Assembly: GCA_946557105.1 (NCBI GenBank) | Contig: CAMNSZ010000018.1 | Coordinates: forward strand, 1-54,895 | Length of the DNA: 54,895 bases | From: an uncultured Lachnospiraceae bacterium | GTDB lineage: Bacteria > Bacillota > Clostridia > Lachnospirales > Lachnospiraceae | Direction of reading: 5' to 3' | Part shown: in pieces, positions 44,809 to 53,935 of the stretch | Layout: each line of letters opens with the position of its first letter | Numbering within the stretch: position 1 is the stretch's first letter | Notes under the pieces: model-generated | The model's database searches: none | Seen by the model: only the letters and a program-made list of their open reading frames with translations | What the model was told of the DNA's origin: nothing | Program-made: the position numbers and the translations under genes

Positions 44809-45729
44809 ATGCTATTTAATAATAAGGCACAAAATAAGGAGAAAGACCTATATCCGGTATTGCATGTAGCAAACAGCTTAAGAGAATATGAAAGGGAGCT
44901 GATGCACATTGAGGTGGATTCTCTGCGGGAGCTCAGTATGGTGAGCAGCTCCTTTGGCAGTGTTCTGAGCGGAGCGGATAATTTTCAGGAGACGCTACAG
45001 AATTTTGATCAGACCTTTTCAAATATTAATCAGGTATCCGGTCAATTTGAAACCGTAAAGCAGGATATATCCCAATCCGTGATTCAGGCGCAGGACGAGG
45101 TAGAGGAATTAAAGAACAGTTCCCTACAGGTAGAAACATATTTTAACGAGATGGAGAGCACATTTGAGGATTTTCAAACGGCAGTTAAAAAAATAAAATC
45201 TTGTATGAATAAAATAGTATCTATTGCCGATCAGACGAACATTCTGGCGCTTAATGCCTCTATTGAAGCAGCCAAAGCAGGAGAACGGGGAAAAGGCTTT
45301 GCGGTGGTAGCGGAAGAAGTAAAAAGTCTTGCGGATGAGATTAAGAATCTTGTGGCTGAGGTGGATTTGGGTATCAATGATGTGGAGCAGGGAACGGATA
45401 AGCTGAACGCCAGCATTGGCACTTCGCGGCAGGCCTTAAGTCAGAGTCTTGAAAAGGTCGATGAAACCTATGAAATGTTTGATAATATTACGCAGGCGGC
45501 GGAGAATGCCACATCGGTTCAAACAGAAATTAACGGAGTTATCGATGAGTCAAAGCTTGCGCTTCAGGCGTTGTGCAAATATTTTGACAAGATAAAAAAG
45601 CAGTATCAGGAAGTGGTGCAGCATATCAATCATGCAAAAAACTTGGGAACTACCAAGAGCAGTATGTTTGAGGATGTGGACAATATGCTGTCACAAATTG
45701 AACCTGTTATAAAAGACTGTTCCAACTAA
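44809..45729 (+). CDS. Soluble methyl-accepting chemotaxis-type transducer
   Basis: A 306-residue coiled-coil protein with no membrane segment. The highly conserved hairpin tip [20 protein letters not shown] (about 142-161), followed by [20 protein letters not shown], marks an MCP signalling domain that would dock to CheA/CheW. Input would come from the FIST protein encoded just upstream. No chemotaxis or flagellar genes are in the window, so the output could be motility or a non-motility CheA-like system. GGGAGGGAAG precedes the ATG. Confidence 0.9.
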   Translation: MLFNNKAQNKEKDLYPVLHVANSLREYERELMHIEVDSLRELSMVSSSFGSVLSGADNFQETLQNFDQTFSNINQVSGQFETVKQDISQSVIQAQDEVEELKNSSLQVETYFNEMESTFEDFQTAVKKIKSCMNKIVSIADQTNILALNASIEAAKAGERGKGFAVVAEEVKSLADEIKNLVAEVDLGINDVEQGTDKLNASIGTSRQALSQSLEKVDETYEMFDNITQAAENATSVQTEINGVIDESKLALQALCKYFDKIKKQYQEVVQHINHAKNLGTTKSSMFEDVDNMLSQIEPVIKDCSN

Positions 45730-45761
45730 TGAAAACCGTTCCAATTAATATATAGGAGAAT

Positions 45762-45799
45762 ACAAAACAAAAAAACAACCCCTCTAAACAAGGGGTTGT
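45762..45799 (-). terminator. Terminator of tRNA-Pro
   Basis: On the minus strand ACAACCCCT and AGGGGTTGT (45799-45791 and 45783-45775) enclose 7 nt and are followed by TTTTTTGTTTTG. A textbook terminator 6 nt beyond the tRNA. Confidence 0.93.
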
Positions 45800-45804
45800 A
45801 ATCG

Positions 45805-45878
45805 TCGGCGCGACGTGATTCGAACACGCGACCTCTGCGTCCCGAACGCAGCGCTCTACCAAGCTGAGCCACGCGCCG
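45805..45878 (-). tRNA. tRNA-Pro (CGG)
   Basis: A complete 74-nt tRNA on the minus strand. The acceptor stem is CGGCGCG/CGCGCCG with discriminator A, the anticodon stem CTGCG/CGCAG encloses TTCGGGA (anticodon CGG), and the T arm carries GTGTTCGAATCAC. CCA is not encoded. A single-gene unit with its own terminator. Confidence 0.95.
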
Positions 45879-45959
45879 ATTCCCAACATTAAAATAATAA
45901 ATAAAAAGTAGTTGATTGTCAAGCAAAAAAGAATAATATATGAAAAAAGTGAGCAAATA

Positions 45960-46439
45960 ATGAAATACGGATTATACTTGGAGACAAGCATAGGGCGGCT
46001 TTATATGGAGCAGGAGGATGAATTTCTGGTAGGTCTTGGAAGAGCCAAAGCTTTGGAGGGAGTAAAGCTGCAGGAAACTCCTTTTTTAAGAAATGTGGCT
46101 GAGGAAATAAAGGAATTTTTAAACGGCTGTCGTAAAGGCTTCGACATTCCCATATATAGGAAGGGAACGGAGTTTCAGAGAAGAGTCTGGCAGGAGCTTT
46201 TGGAGATTCCTTATGGAGAGACAAGAAGTTATGGAGAGCTTGCGGCTAAAATAGGCTGCCCGGCGGGAGCAAGGGCAGTAGGTCAGGCGTGTAACCGAAA
46301 CCCCATAATGATCATTGTGCCTTGTCACAGGGTGATAGGAAAAGACGGGAGAATGATTGGTTTTGGGGGAGGTCTTGATGTGAAGGAGAGACTGTTGAAC
46401 TTAGAGAAGCATTACAGAAGCGCAAAAATAGAGAAATGA
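45960..46439 (+). CDS. ogt: Methylated-DNA-protein-cysteine S-methyltransferase
   Basis: A 159-residue suicide repair enzyme that accepts alkyl groups from O6-alkylguanine. The active-site Cys is in IIVPCHRVIGKDG, preceded by the DNA-binding YGELAAKIGCPAGARAVGQACNRNP segment, and the N-terminal ribonuclease-like part is reduced. The start at 45960 overlaps the stop of a six-codon ORF (TAATG), and no strong ribosome site is seen, so coupling is possible. The rRNA methyltransferase gene overlaps or abuts its 3' end. Confidence 0.93.
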   Translation: MKYGLYLETSIGRLYMEQEDEFLVGLGRAKALEGVKLQETPFLRNVAEEIKEFLNGCRKGFDIPIYRKGTEFQRRVWQELLEIPYGETRSYGELAAKIGCPAGARAVGQACNRNPIMIIVPCHRVIGKDGRMIGFGGGLDVKERLLNLEKHYRSAKIEK

Positions 46440-46447
46440 GGAAAACC

Positions 46448-47650
46448 ATGTATCATACAATAGTTACTTTGAAAAAGGGAGAAGGCCGCACCCTCAAAGC
46501 AGGCGGTATGTGGGTGTATCATAATGAAATTGACACTATTATGGGAGCTTTTGAGAACGGTGACATTGTGACCGTGCAGGATTTTGACGGTTATTTTATG
46601 GGATATGGCTTTATTAATATTAAGTCGAAAATTACGGTACGCATTTTGTCACGCAAAAAAGAAGCTGTCATAGATGAGGCGTTTATGGAGAGGCGTGTAA
46701 GAGCTGCATGGGAATACCGTAAGCAGACTATCGACGTCGGAAGCTGTAGATTGATTTTTGGCGAGGCTGATTTTTTGCCGGGGATTGTCATTGATAAATT
46801 TGCAGACGTGCTGGTGGTGGAATCTCTTGCCCTTGGCATTGACAGGTGGAAGAATACGATAGTAGATGCCTTAAAAAGGGTACTGGACGAGGATGGAGTT
46901 GCCATCCGCGGGGTATATGAGAGAAGCGACGCCAAGGTGCGTCTTCAGGAGGGCATGGAGCGTCACAAGGGTTTTATAGGAGAATCCTTTGATACCCGGG
47001 TGGAGATTGTGGAAAACGGCGTACATTATATTGTGGATGTGGAGGACGGTCAGAAGACGGGATTTTTTCTGGACCAAAAAAACAATCGTGCCGCCATTCA
47101 TCGTTTTTGTAAGGGTAAGGAAGTATTAGACTGCTTCACACACACGGGCTCCTTTGCTCTGAACGCAGGTATGGCAGGCGCTAAAAGTGTGCTGGGTGTG
47201 GATGCCTCGCAGCTTGCAGTGAATCAAGCCACAGAGAATGCCATACTGAATCATTTGGAGGATAGAGTTACTTTTCAGTGCGCCGATGTATTTGAGCTGC
47301 TTCCGGCATTGGAGGAAGCAAAAAGAAGCTTTGATGTGGTGATTCTGGATCCCCCCGCGTTTACCAAATCCCGAGGTTCCGTGAAAAATGCCGTGAAGGG
47401 TTACCGTGAGATTAATCTTCGCGGATTGAAGCTTGTCAGGAACGGAGGCTTTCTCGTTACCTGCTCCTGTTCTCATTTCATGGAGCCGGAGCTTTTTGCC
47501 AAAACTATCAAAGAAGCCGCAGCAGGAGCGCATAAAAGGCTGCGGCAGGTAGAATTTAGAACGCAGGCATGCGACCACCCCATATTGTGGGCGGCGGATC
47601 AGTCATATTATCTGAAATTCTACATTTTTCAGGTGGTAAATGAACCATAG
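46448..47650 (+). CDS. rlmI: RlmI-type class I rRNA (cytosine) methyltransferase with PUA domain
   Basis: A 400-residue enzyme. The N-terminal PUA domain (TIVTLKKGEGRTLKAGGMWVY) is followed by a central EEHD-like region and the AdoMet domain (about 215-395) with VEDGQKTGFFLDQKNNR, VLDCFTHTGSFALNAGMAGA and the substrate motif ILDPPAFTKSRG. RlmI enzymes methylate cytosine in 23S rRNA. Two ATGs compete: 46436 overlaps the ogt stop (ATGA), and 46448 has GAGG at better spacing. Translation coupling to ogt is likely either way. Confidence 0.9.
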   Translation: MYHTIVTLKKGEGRTLKAGGMWVYHNEIDTIMGAFENGDIVTVQDFDGYFMGYGFINIKSKITVRILSRKKEAVIDEAFMERRVRAAWEYRKQTIDVGSCRLIFGEADFLPGIVIDKFADVLVVESLALGIDRWKNTIVDALKRVLDEDGVAIRGVYERSDAKVRLQEGMERHKGFIGESFDTRVEIVENGVHYIVDVEDGQKTGFFLDQKNNRAAIHRFCKGKEVLDCFTHTGSFALNAGMAGAKSVLGVDASQLAVNQATENAILNHLEDRVTFQCADVFELLPALEEAKRSFDVVILDPPAFTKSRGSVKNAVKGYREINLRGLKLVRNGGFLVTCSCSHFMEPELFAKTIKEAAAGAHKRLRQVEFRTQACDHPILWAADQSYYLKFYIFQVVNEP

Positions 47651-47659
47651 CGCATTTAC

Positions 47660-48334
47660 TTATATTTTTCGGTTCGCCCTGCGCAGCTTGTCCATCAATC
47701 TTGTGTAGGCTTTGGTAATTCCCGTATGCCCCGTGATCCAATAGCAAACCTCGGCTAGAATTACGCCGCCTATCACGTCCACCATAACATGCTGTCTGGT
47801 GGCAAGTGTGGAAAAGAATACCGCAATTGCCGCTGCGAAAGAAAAGCCACGATACAAAAGAGGAATATTCTGCTTTCCGCGTATGCCGATATAGCAGAAC
47901 CAACTGACCAGACAGTGAATGGAAGGAAATAAATTGTCTGCGGAATCGGAGGCATACAGGAACCGCATCAGTTCATCCCAGATGGTATTTCCCTCCACTA
48001 TAGGACGAATATTTGTAGTGGGCAGGAGGAGGAAGCAGACAAAACATATGCCTTTGGCAAGACAGTCCGCGCACATAAAGCGGTAAGCCGTTTCCTTATC
48101 CTGTCTTGCACATATAATGTAATTTGCAGCCCAAAACAGATAGCACAGAAAATATATAGATACTGTCCAAGGCAGAAAAGGTATAGCCCTATCTATATCG
48201 AGCTCAATATTGTAATGGTACCGGTTCATCGTGAGAAGCCTCGCGCCGTAATACACGGATTGATTCCAGACAACCACCAAAAGGAGAGGGAGTCTGGCAT
48301 AGTCCGGAAGTAATTTGGAGAATTTTTCCTTCAT
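47660..48334 (-). CDS. PAP2-family phosphatase, membrane-bound
   Basis: A 224-residue protein with about five or six transmembrane segments. The phosphatase residues are visible as FPSIHCLVSWFCYIGI (motif 2, Ser-x-His) and LATRQHVMVDVIGG (motif 3, Arg-x-His plus Asp). Such enzymes remove phosphate from phosphatidic acid or related lipids. It is the last gene of the VTT-pssA-psd operon, so it probably acts on a lipid-pathway intermediate or by-product. The gap to psd is 12 nt. Confidence 0.85.
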   Translation of the reverse strand: MKEKFSKLLPDYARLPLLLVVVWNQSVYYGARLLTMNRYHYNIELDIDRAIPFLPWTVSIYFLCYLFWAANYIICARQDKETAYRFMCADCLAKGICFVCFLLLPTTNIRPIVEGNTIWDELMRFLYASDSADNLFPSIHCLVSWFCYIGIRGKQNIPLLYRGFSFAAAIAVFFSTLATRQHVMVDVIGGVILAEVCYWITGHTGITKAYTRLMDKLRRANRKI

Positions 48335-48346
48335 TTGTTTCTGTTC

Positions 48347-49171
48347 CTACATTTCTTTTTGATTTCCAATCCACATGCCCTGTTTAACCCGGATCTCCCT
48401 GCCGCCCGATAATGCTTTTGAATATCGCGGGGAAAGATAGATTCGGTCTTTTTGAAACAGAAGAACGATAGTCGAGCCCGACAATTCAAAATGCCCCATT
48501 TCTTCGCCTTTACGGAAATGTGCATTTTCACGTTCGTTTACAATACCACCCACAATTAAAGCGCCTATTTCGGTTTGCACTACCGGACCAAAGTGTTCTG
48601 TATCCAACAATGACCAGACACGGCGATTTTGTGTATACACGGGATATTTTTCACAGGCTATGGGCTGAACGCTGTGTAATTTGCCCGGAATAAAGTGATT
48701 TTCTCCGTGAAAACCGTTGTCAATATAGCAGTAATGGTGATAATCGGAGGCGCATAGCCGAAAGATGAGGCAGCGGCCCCCATGGTAGGTTTTGCTTAGA
48801 GCCGTATCCTGCAGTAAATCGCACAGGCGGTAGTGGGAGCCTTTAATGAAAAAGCTGCTGTCCTCTTGAATGGGGAAAGCGCTAAGATAGCTGTCGCAGG
48901 GGCTGACTAAGTGGGAAGGAGTAAGGTCGATTTCTATTCTCTTTCTTTTGCGCACAAAAAAATCACGATAGGTGCGAAAGCTTTGTCCCTGAAATTCTCG
49001 CAGGGAAATCTTATAACGCTTTACATACCGTCTGATTAAGGGCTTTGAACAGGGCGAACATAAAAATTTAACAATCAGCTTGTCTATGCCGCATTTTTGA
49101 ACCAGTGATAGAAGAAAGCGTCCGATAGGAGTTCCGTATAAAAAGCGTACGGAAAGAGTATTTTCATTCAT
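48347..49171 (-). CDS. psd: Phosphatidylserine decarboxylase proenzyme
   Basis: A 274-residue enzyme converting phosphatidylserine to phosphatidylethanolamine. The self-cleavage site that makes the pyruvoyl group is the Ser of MGHFELSGSTIVLLF (a GST variant of the LGST motif). YHGGRCLIFRLCASDYHHYCY and FIPGKLHSVQPIA are family-typical. The start is the ATG at 49171, whose A is also the last base of the pssA TGA (TGATG), so translation is coupled. A longer reading from TTG 49186 is unlikely. Confidence 0.93.
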   Translation of the reverse strand: MNENTLSVRFLYGTPIGRFLLSLVQKCGIDKLIVKFLCSPCSKPLIRRYVKRYKISLREFQGQSFRTYRDFFVRKRKRIEIDLTPSHLVSPCDSYLSAFPIQEDSSFFIKGSHYRLCDLLQDTALSKTYHGGRCLIFRLCASDYHHYCYIDNGFHGENHFIPGKLHSVQPIACEKYPVYTQNRRVWSLLDTEHFGPVVQTEIGALIVGGIVNERENAHFRKGEEMGHFELSGSTIVLLFQKDRIYLSPRYSKALSGGREIRVKQGMWIGNQKEM

Positions 49172-49788
49172 CAGACTACCCCCCAAAGAAGAATAATAAG
49201 CTCCGCAACCCCGCAGAGTATTAAGAGAATTTTTCCTACAAGACCGGGTTTTTTGAGATGAAAAGGAGTAATAAAAGCTATAGCAATAATTAAAAGAACA
49301 ATGGGGGAAATGATATCCAAGGGCAGTGAAAATAATCCGCCAAGCCCCATCAGTGCAGGAAGAGCCAGAGCCGCGGTGGTGATAGGCAATCCGAGGTAAT
49401 GCTCTCTGGGAGCCTGCGTCCGGCTTTGGCGTTCCTCCTCATCAACGTTGAAGTAGGCAAGCCTAATCAGTGAACAGAGCAGGTAAACACCGGATATGCA
49501 TGTGCCTGCAAGGCTTCCGCAAGAAATAGTGTAGACAATAATTGCCGGAAGTACACCGAAGCATATGATATCGCTTAAAGAATCAATTTGGATTCCAAAT
49601 CTTTTTTCCTGAACGGTTCTCACCTTTGTGGAAGCTATTTTCCCGTCAAACATATCGCACACGCCGGATATCATCAGACAAATCAGAGCAGCCAGCATAT
49701 TTCCGTTCAGTGCGAATACCATTCCTGCAAAAGATATGAGCATTCCCAGATAAGTGAGAATAACGGTGTAATTGTAAAACCCAAGCAT
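49171..49788 (-). CDS. pssA: CDP-diacylglycerol-serine O-phosphatidyltransferase
   Basis: A 205-residue integral membrane enzyme forming phosphatidylserine. The CDP-alcohol phosphotransferase signature runs through CDMFDGKIASTKVRT and RFGIQIDSLSDIICFG, supplying the DG-x2-A-x8-G-x3-D-x3-D pattern. About six to seven helices are present. It is preceded by AGGAGG and lies between the VTT-protein gene (12-nt gap) and psd (1-nt overlap), so the two steps to phosphatidylethanolamine are made from one message. Confidence 0.93.
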   Translation of the reverse strand: MLGFYNYTVILTYLGMLISFAGMVFALNGNMLAALICLMISGVCDMFDGKIASTKVRTVQEKRFGIQIDSLSDIICFGVLPAIIVYTISCGSLAGTCISGVYLLCSLIRLAYFNVDEEERQSRTQAPREHYLGLPITTAALALPALMGLGGLFSLPLDIISPIVLLIIAIAFITPFHLKKPGLVGKILLILCGVAELIILLWGVV

Positions 49789-49800
49789 TATAAAATCCTC

Positions 49801-50379
49801 CTAAGTAAAATAACCAAAAAAAATACTGTAAGCCAGAATACACCATGGCTTTCCCAAAATAATAATCCATGTAAATTTTTTTGTGGACATACCTGTAAGA
49901 CCGGAAAAATAGCAGAGAAAATCATCAGGCGCCAGCGGCAGGAGAATGCAGAGAAATAAAATGGCGGTATAGCATTTCTTTTGGTTAATCCACTTTACAA
50001 GAGAATCATATTTATCGGCAGGGAACATTTGCTTTACAATTCCGTTGCCTAAGCGCTTTGCCAACAGAAAGGCTATGATGGAGCCTGCGCTGATACCTAT
50101 ATAATTACACCAAAAGCCGCCAAAAACACCAAACATTCCCGCTCCTACGATACAGCCGAGAAATCCCGGAAGTACGGGAAGAATCACCTGAAGGGCTTGA
50201 ATAACAATCAATGTGAGAGGTCCGAATATTCCAAATGTACTGATGTAAGCCTGCAGACTTTCCACAGAGTCAAAATGTCCGTCTATATATCCTACAATCA
50301 CGAATATTCCGGAAATTACAAGCAGGAATATCAGTAAGCCGGTGAGGACATTTTTTATTTTCACTTCTATTTGATTCAT
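49801..50379 (-). CDS. TVP38/TMEM64 (VTT-domain) membrane protein
   Basis: A 192-residue protein of the VTT/DedA-related superfamily with about five membrane segments. LPGFLGCIVGAGMFGVFGGFW and CNYIGISAGSIIAFLLAKRLG form the typical re-entrant helix region, and GLTGMSTKKF is a conserved late motif. Relatives (VMP1, TMEM41B, DedA proteins) move phospholipids between leaflets. Leading the pssA-psd operon, it may flip or recycle phosphatidylethanolamine or its precursor. GAGGAGG precedes the ATG. Confidence 0.88.
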   Translation of the reverse strand: MNQIEVKIKNVLTGLLIFLLVISGIFVIVGYIDGHFDSVESLQAYISTFGIFGPLTLIVIQALQVILPVLPGFLGCIVGAGMFGVFGGFWCNYIGISAGSIIAFLLAKRLGNGIVKQMFPADKYDSLVKWINQKKCYTAILFLCILLPLAPDDFLCYFSGLTGMSTKKFTWIIILGKPWCILAYSIFFGYFT

Positions 50380-50657
50380 ATACAGCCTCCTCAGAAGAAA
50401 ATCTTCTATTATTTATTTTACCAGATGAGGCTAATATAGCAACTATTTCTTAATTTTACTCTGTATAATTTCTAAAGAAATCTAAAGTTTATATTGATTT
50501 TTTACTATTAACGGTTTAACAGTTTGTATTTATTTAATATTATGGCATTAATTTTTGATTTATGCAATGATAACATATTGGAAATTTTCAGTCAATTGGC
50601 ACTTAAGATCGCAGAAGTATTTTTCGCATAAAATTCATTGAAATTGAGGTGAAGTAA

Positions 50658-52904
50658 ATGCTATACTTTGTATACGGATTAAAACAGGCGTTGCGGAAGG
50701 AGAAGGAAATGAGCGAAAGGGCAAAGAACTATGAGGAAAAGATAAATACAATGCTTAAGCGGCTGACCTTGGAGGAAAAGGTATCCATGATTCATGGCTG
50801 CGGGCTTTTTTGTACAAGGGCGGTGGAACGCTTGGGGATTCCGGCTCTTATAATGTCGGACGGACCTATGGGGGTACGTCAGGAATTTCCTGACGACAGC
50901 TGGATTCCTTACGGATATTCCGATGATTATGTGACCTACTCTCCCAGTAACAGCGCGTTAGCGGCGACATGGAATCCAAAGCGTGCCTATGCGGGAGGAA
51001 AAGTCTTAGGCGAGGAGGCGAGGTGCCGGGGGAAGGATGTGATACTGGCGCCGGGCATCAATATAAAGAGAGATCCTCTGTGCGGTCGGAATTTTGAGTA
51101 TATGAGCGAGGATCCCTATCTGATTAAAACGCTGACGGTTCCCCTGATCGAGGGTATACAGGAGAGCGATGTGGCGGCGTGTGTAAAGCATTTTGCCGTC
51201 AATAATCAAGAGACCGACCGTCTTATGGTGGATACTATAGTAGATGAAAGAACCCTGCGCGAAATTTATTTGCCGGGTTTTCAAGCGGCAGTCAGGAAGG
51301 CCGGCAGCTATTCGCTGATGAATGCCTATAATAAGCTAAACGGCACCCATTGTAGTGAAAATAAGGAGCTGCTTGATCATATTCTGAGAGAAGAATGGGA
51401 ATATGACGGTACTGTCATAAGCGATTGGGGTTCCGTACATTCCACAGAGGGAGCGGCAAAAGCCTCCATGGACGTGGAAATGAGCGTTACGTTTGATTTT
51501 GATAATTATTATTTTGCAAATCCCCTGCTGGAGGCTGTTAAAAAGGGTGAGGTTGCAGAGGCGGAAGTAGATAAAAAGGTTAAAAACGTTTTGCGAATGA
51601 TGTATCGCCTTAAAATGTTGGGAGAAGAAGCTCCTCAAAGAAAAAAGGGCGCTTATAATACCTGCGAGCATCAGCGCAGCGTTTTGGAAACGGCAAGAGA
51701 GGCAATTGTTCTTCTCAAAAACGAAGAGAGGGTGCTTCCTGTTTCCGGAGCGCGTCTGACTGCCGGTAAAAAGGTTGCCGTTATCGGAGTAAACGCTTCA
51801 TTCACTCATGCAGGAGGGGGCGGAAGCGCCGAGATTAAAGCATTATATGAAATTTCTCCGCTGATGGGGCTTAAGAAGGAGCTGGGCGGAAATATTGACG
51901 TTCGGTATGCCCTGGGCTATTATATTCCCGGGAAAAAGGATGTGAACGAGGTGAACTGGCAGGAGGCAAGCTTAGAGCGCCGAATCATGGGAAAAGAAAA
52001 TCCCGACGACGAGGAGCTAAGGACACTGCGCAAGGAGATTGAGGCAAACAGGATGCGTTTAAGGGCAGAGGCGATTGCTATGGCTAAGGACGCAGACGAG
52101 GTTATTTTTGTGGGCGGACTCAACCATGATTATGATGTGGAGGGAAGAGACAGAACGGATATGAAGCTCCCCTACGGACAGGATGATCTGATAGAAGCAC
52201 TGCTTGATGTGAACCCTAATACCATTATTGTAATAGTGGCCGGTTCGCCTGTCGAAATGCCGTGGGCGGATAGGGCAAGGGCGTTGGTTTGGTGTTACTA
52301 TTCGGGTATGGAAACGGGCACTGCGCTTGCGGAGATTTTGCTTGGAGAGGTGAATCCTTCCGCAAAGCTTCCGGAGACCTTTCCGGCGTCCTATTTTGAT
52401 ACAGCCACCTATAAAAACGGTCAGTTTGGTCTGGAAAACAGGGTGGAGTACAAGGAGGGCATTTTTGTAGGCTATAGATATTATGAAAAAGAAAAAATAA
52501 AGCCGGCCTTCTCCTTCGGATACGGCTTGTCTTATACAAGCTTTTCTTTGACGGATTTGTATGCGAAAAGGAATACGGATGTTTCGTGGGAGGCTTTGGA
52601 GCCGTCCGTGGATGTGGAGGTGAAGGTTACCAACACCGGAAACATGGCGGGCGCCGAGGTGATACAGTGCTATGTAACGGATTTGGAGTGTAGCGTGGAG
52701 CGGCCGGTCAAGGAGCTTGCGGCATATGCTAAGGTGTTTTTGCAGCCGGGAGAAAGCAGAAATATAAGGTTGACTTTGACAAAGGATGCTTTTGATTTTT
52801 ATGACGTGACGAAGAAGGAATTTGTGGTGGAGCCGGGCAGCTTTTTAATACATGTGGGAAATTCATCCGATAATTGTCTGTTAGAGACGGAGGTCGTTCT
52901 GTGA
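50658..52904 (+). CDS. Glycoside hydrolase family 3 (beta-glucosidase/xylosidase)
   Basis: A 748-residue enzyme without signal peptide, thus cytoplasmic. The N-terminal barrel shows LTLEEKVSMIHGCGLF, KHFAVNNQETDR and the nucleophile Asp in GTVISDWGSVHSTEGA. The middle sandwich domain shows GGLNHDYDVEGRDRTDMKLP, and the C-terminal fibronectin-III-like domain (from about 640) ends the protein (EVKVTNTGNMAGAEVIQCYV). It would finish imported beta-linked oligosaccharides. The ATG at 50658 follows GAGGTGA; the ATG at 50709 behind AAGGAGAAGG is also plausible. Its function fits the esterases and GH5 in the window. Confidence 0.92.
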   Translation: MLYFVYGLKQALRKEKEMSERAKNYEEKINTMLKRLTLEEKVSMIHGCGLFCTRAVERLGIPALIMSDGPMGVRQEFPDDSWIPYGYSDDYVTYSPSNSALAATWNPKRAYAGGKVLGEEARCRGKDVILAPGINIKRDPLCGRNFEYMSEDPYLIKTLTVPLIEGIQESDVAACVKHFAVNNQETDRLMVDTIVDERTLREIYLPGFQAAVRKAGSYSLMNAYNKLNGTHCSENKELLDHILREEWEYDGTVISDWGSVHSTEGAAKASMDVEMSVTFDFDNYYFANPLLEAVKKGEVAEAEVDKKVKNVLRMMYRLKMLGEEAPQRKKGAYNTCEHQRSVLETAREAIVLLKNEERVLPVSGARLTAGKKVAVIGVNASFTHAGGGGSAEIKALYEISPLMGLKKELGGNIDVRYALGYYIPGKKDVNEVNWQEASLERRIMGKENPDDEELRTLRKEIEANRMRLRAEAIAMAKDADEVIFVGGLNHDYDVEGRDRTDMKLPYGQDDLIEALLDVNPNTIIVIVAGSPVEMPWADRARALVWCYYSGMETGTALAEILLGEVNPSAKLPETFPASYFDTATYKNGQFGLENRVEYKEGIFVGYRYYEKEKIKPAFSFGYGLSYTSFSLTDLYAKRNTDVSWEALEPSVDVEVKVTNTGNMAGAEVIQCYVTDLECSVERPVKELAAYAKVFLQPGESRNIRLTLTKDAFDFYDVTKKEFVVEPGSFLIHVGNSSDNCLLETEVVL

Positions 52905-52923
52905 CGGACAGTTCACATTTCTC

Positions 52924-52987
52924 TTGACAAAACAAAAAAATATGATATAGTTCTAAATGCGAATGAGTTGCATTTGCATTTAGAACT
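52924..52987 (+). promoter_or_regulatory. Promoter and 12-bp inverted repeat (Fur/Zur-type operator candidate)
   Basis: TTGACA (52924-52929), a 16-nt spacer and TATAGT (52946-52951) form a promoter. The perfect 12-bp repeat AGTTCTAAATGC (52949-52960) and GCATTTAGAACT (52976-52987) overlaps the -10 box. Counting a G-T pair and the inner AATG/CATT, the stem reaches 17 bp around a 5-nt loop. It may bind the Fur-family regulator at 53936. In RNA it is followed by ATTTTGTTTTTG and could also terminate transcription early. Confidence 0.6.
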
Positions 52988-53053
52988 ATTTTGTTTTTGT
53001 AAATATAAGCGGGAGGAGACGGTCCGCAAACCGGGAAAGAGAGCTGGGAGACC

Positions 53054-53905
53054 ATGTTACAAATTATAGGGCATGCATTGGAGCATACATTTATTGATAC
53101 CATAAAATTGATACCGTTTTTGTTTTTGACCTATTTTGCCATGGAATATCTGGAGCATAAGTCGGAGGAGAAGGTAAACATGTGGGTGAGAAGGTCTGGA
53201 AAACTTGGCCCGGTGATAGGAAGCCTGCTTGGCATAGTGCCGCAGTGCGGATTTTCGGCGGCAGCGTCCAACCTATATGCGGGAAGAGTTATAAGCATGG
53301 GTACTTTGTTTGCAATTTATCTTTCTACCTCGGACGAGATGCTTCCGATTTTGTTGTCGGAAAAAGCGCCCGTGCGAGTTATATTGCCTATTTTGCTCGC
53401 AAAGGCGGCTGTAGGTATGGCTGCGGGATTTTTAATTGATTTATTTTACCGGAAAAAGGGAGAGGAGCACGTCCATATACACGAAATTTGTGAGCATGAG
53501 CATTGTCATTGTGAAAGAGGGATATTACGCTCTGCGTTCAGCCATACTCTCCAGATAACCTTTTTCATTTTTGTGATTGGATTTGTTTTGGAGCTTGCGC
53601 TGGGAGTTATAGGAGAAGAGTATTTGCAGAGACTGATTTTGGATCGTCCGGTGGTAGGGCCCTTGTTGGCGGGAATTGTGGGGCTGATACCGAATTGCGC
53701 GGCGTCGGTGGTGGTCACGCAGCTGTACCTGCAGGGAATCATAGGTGTGGGGTCGCTGTTGGCCGGTCTGTTGACCGGTTCGGGCGTCGGATTATTAGTG
53801 CTGTTTAAGGTGAATCATGATAATAAAGAAAATTTTAGGATTTTAGGGTTACTTTATATTATTGGCGTTATAGTGGGAATTGTGACAGAATGTGTTACAA
53901 GATAG
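53054..53905 (+). CDS. Putative heavy-metal exporter (ArsP_2/DUF2899-like permease)
   Basis: A 283-residue membrane protein with about nine or ten helices in two similar halves. The repeated motifs are GIVPQCGFSAAASNLYAGRV (first half) and GLIPNCAASVVVTQLYLQGI (second half), both with a conserved Cys in an intramembrane turn. Between them lies a cytoplasmic loop rich in His and Cys (HVHIHEICEHEHCHCE, about 136-151), a likely metal-binding site. I recall this family as putative manganese or arsenic exporters. The Fur-family gene 30 nt downstream supports metal homeostasis. Confidence 0.8.
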   Translation: MLQIIGHALEHTFIDTIKLIPFLFLTYFAMEYLEHKSEEKVNMWVRRSGKLGPVIGSLLGIVPQCGFSAAASNLYAGRVISMGTLFAIYLSTSDEMLPILLSEKAPVRVILPILLAKAAVGMAAGFLIDLFYRKKGEEHVHIHEICEHEHCHCERGILRSAFSHTLQITFFIFVIGFVLELALGVIGEEYLQRLILDRPVVGPLLAGIVGLIPNCAASVVVTQLYLQGIIGVGSLLAGLLTGSGVGLLVLFKVNHDNKENFRILGLLYIIGVIVGIVTECVTR

Positions 53906-53935
53906 GACATGTCTTATATCGGACAAGGGGTATTT

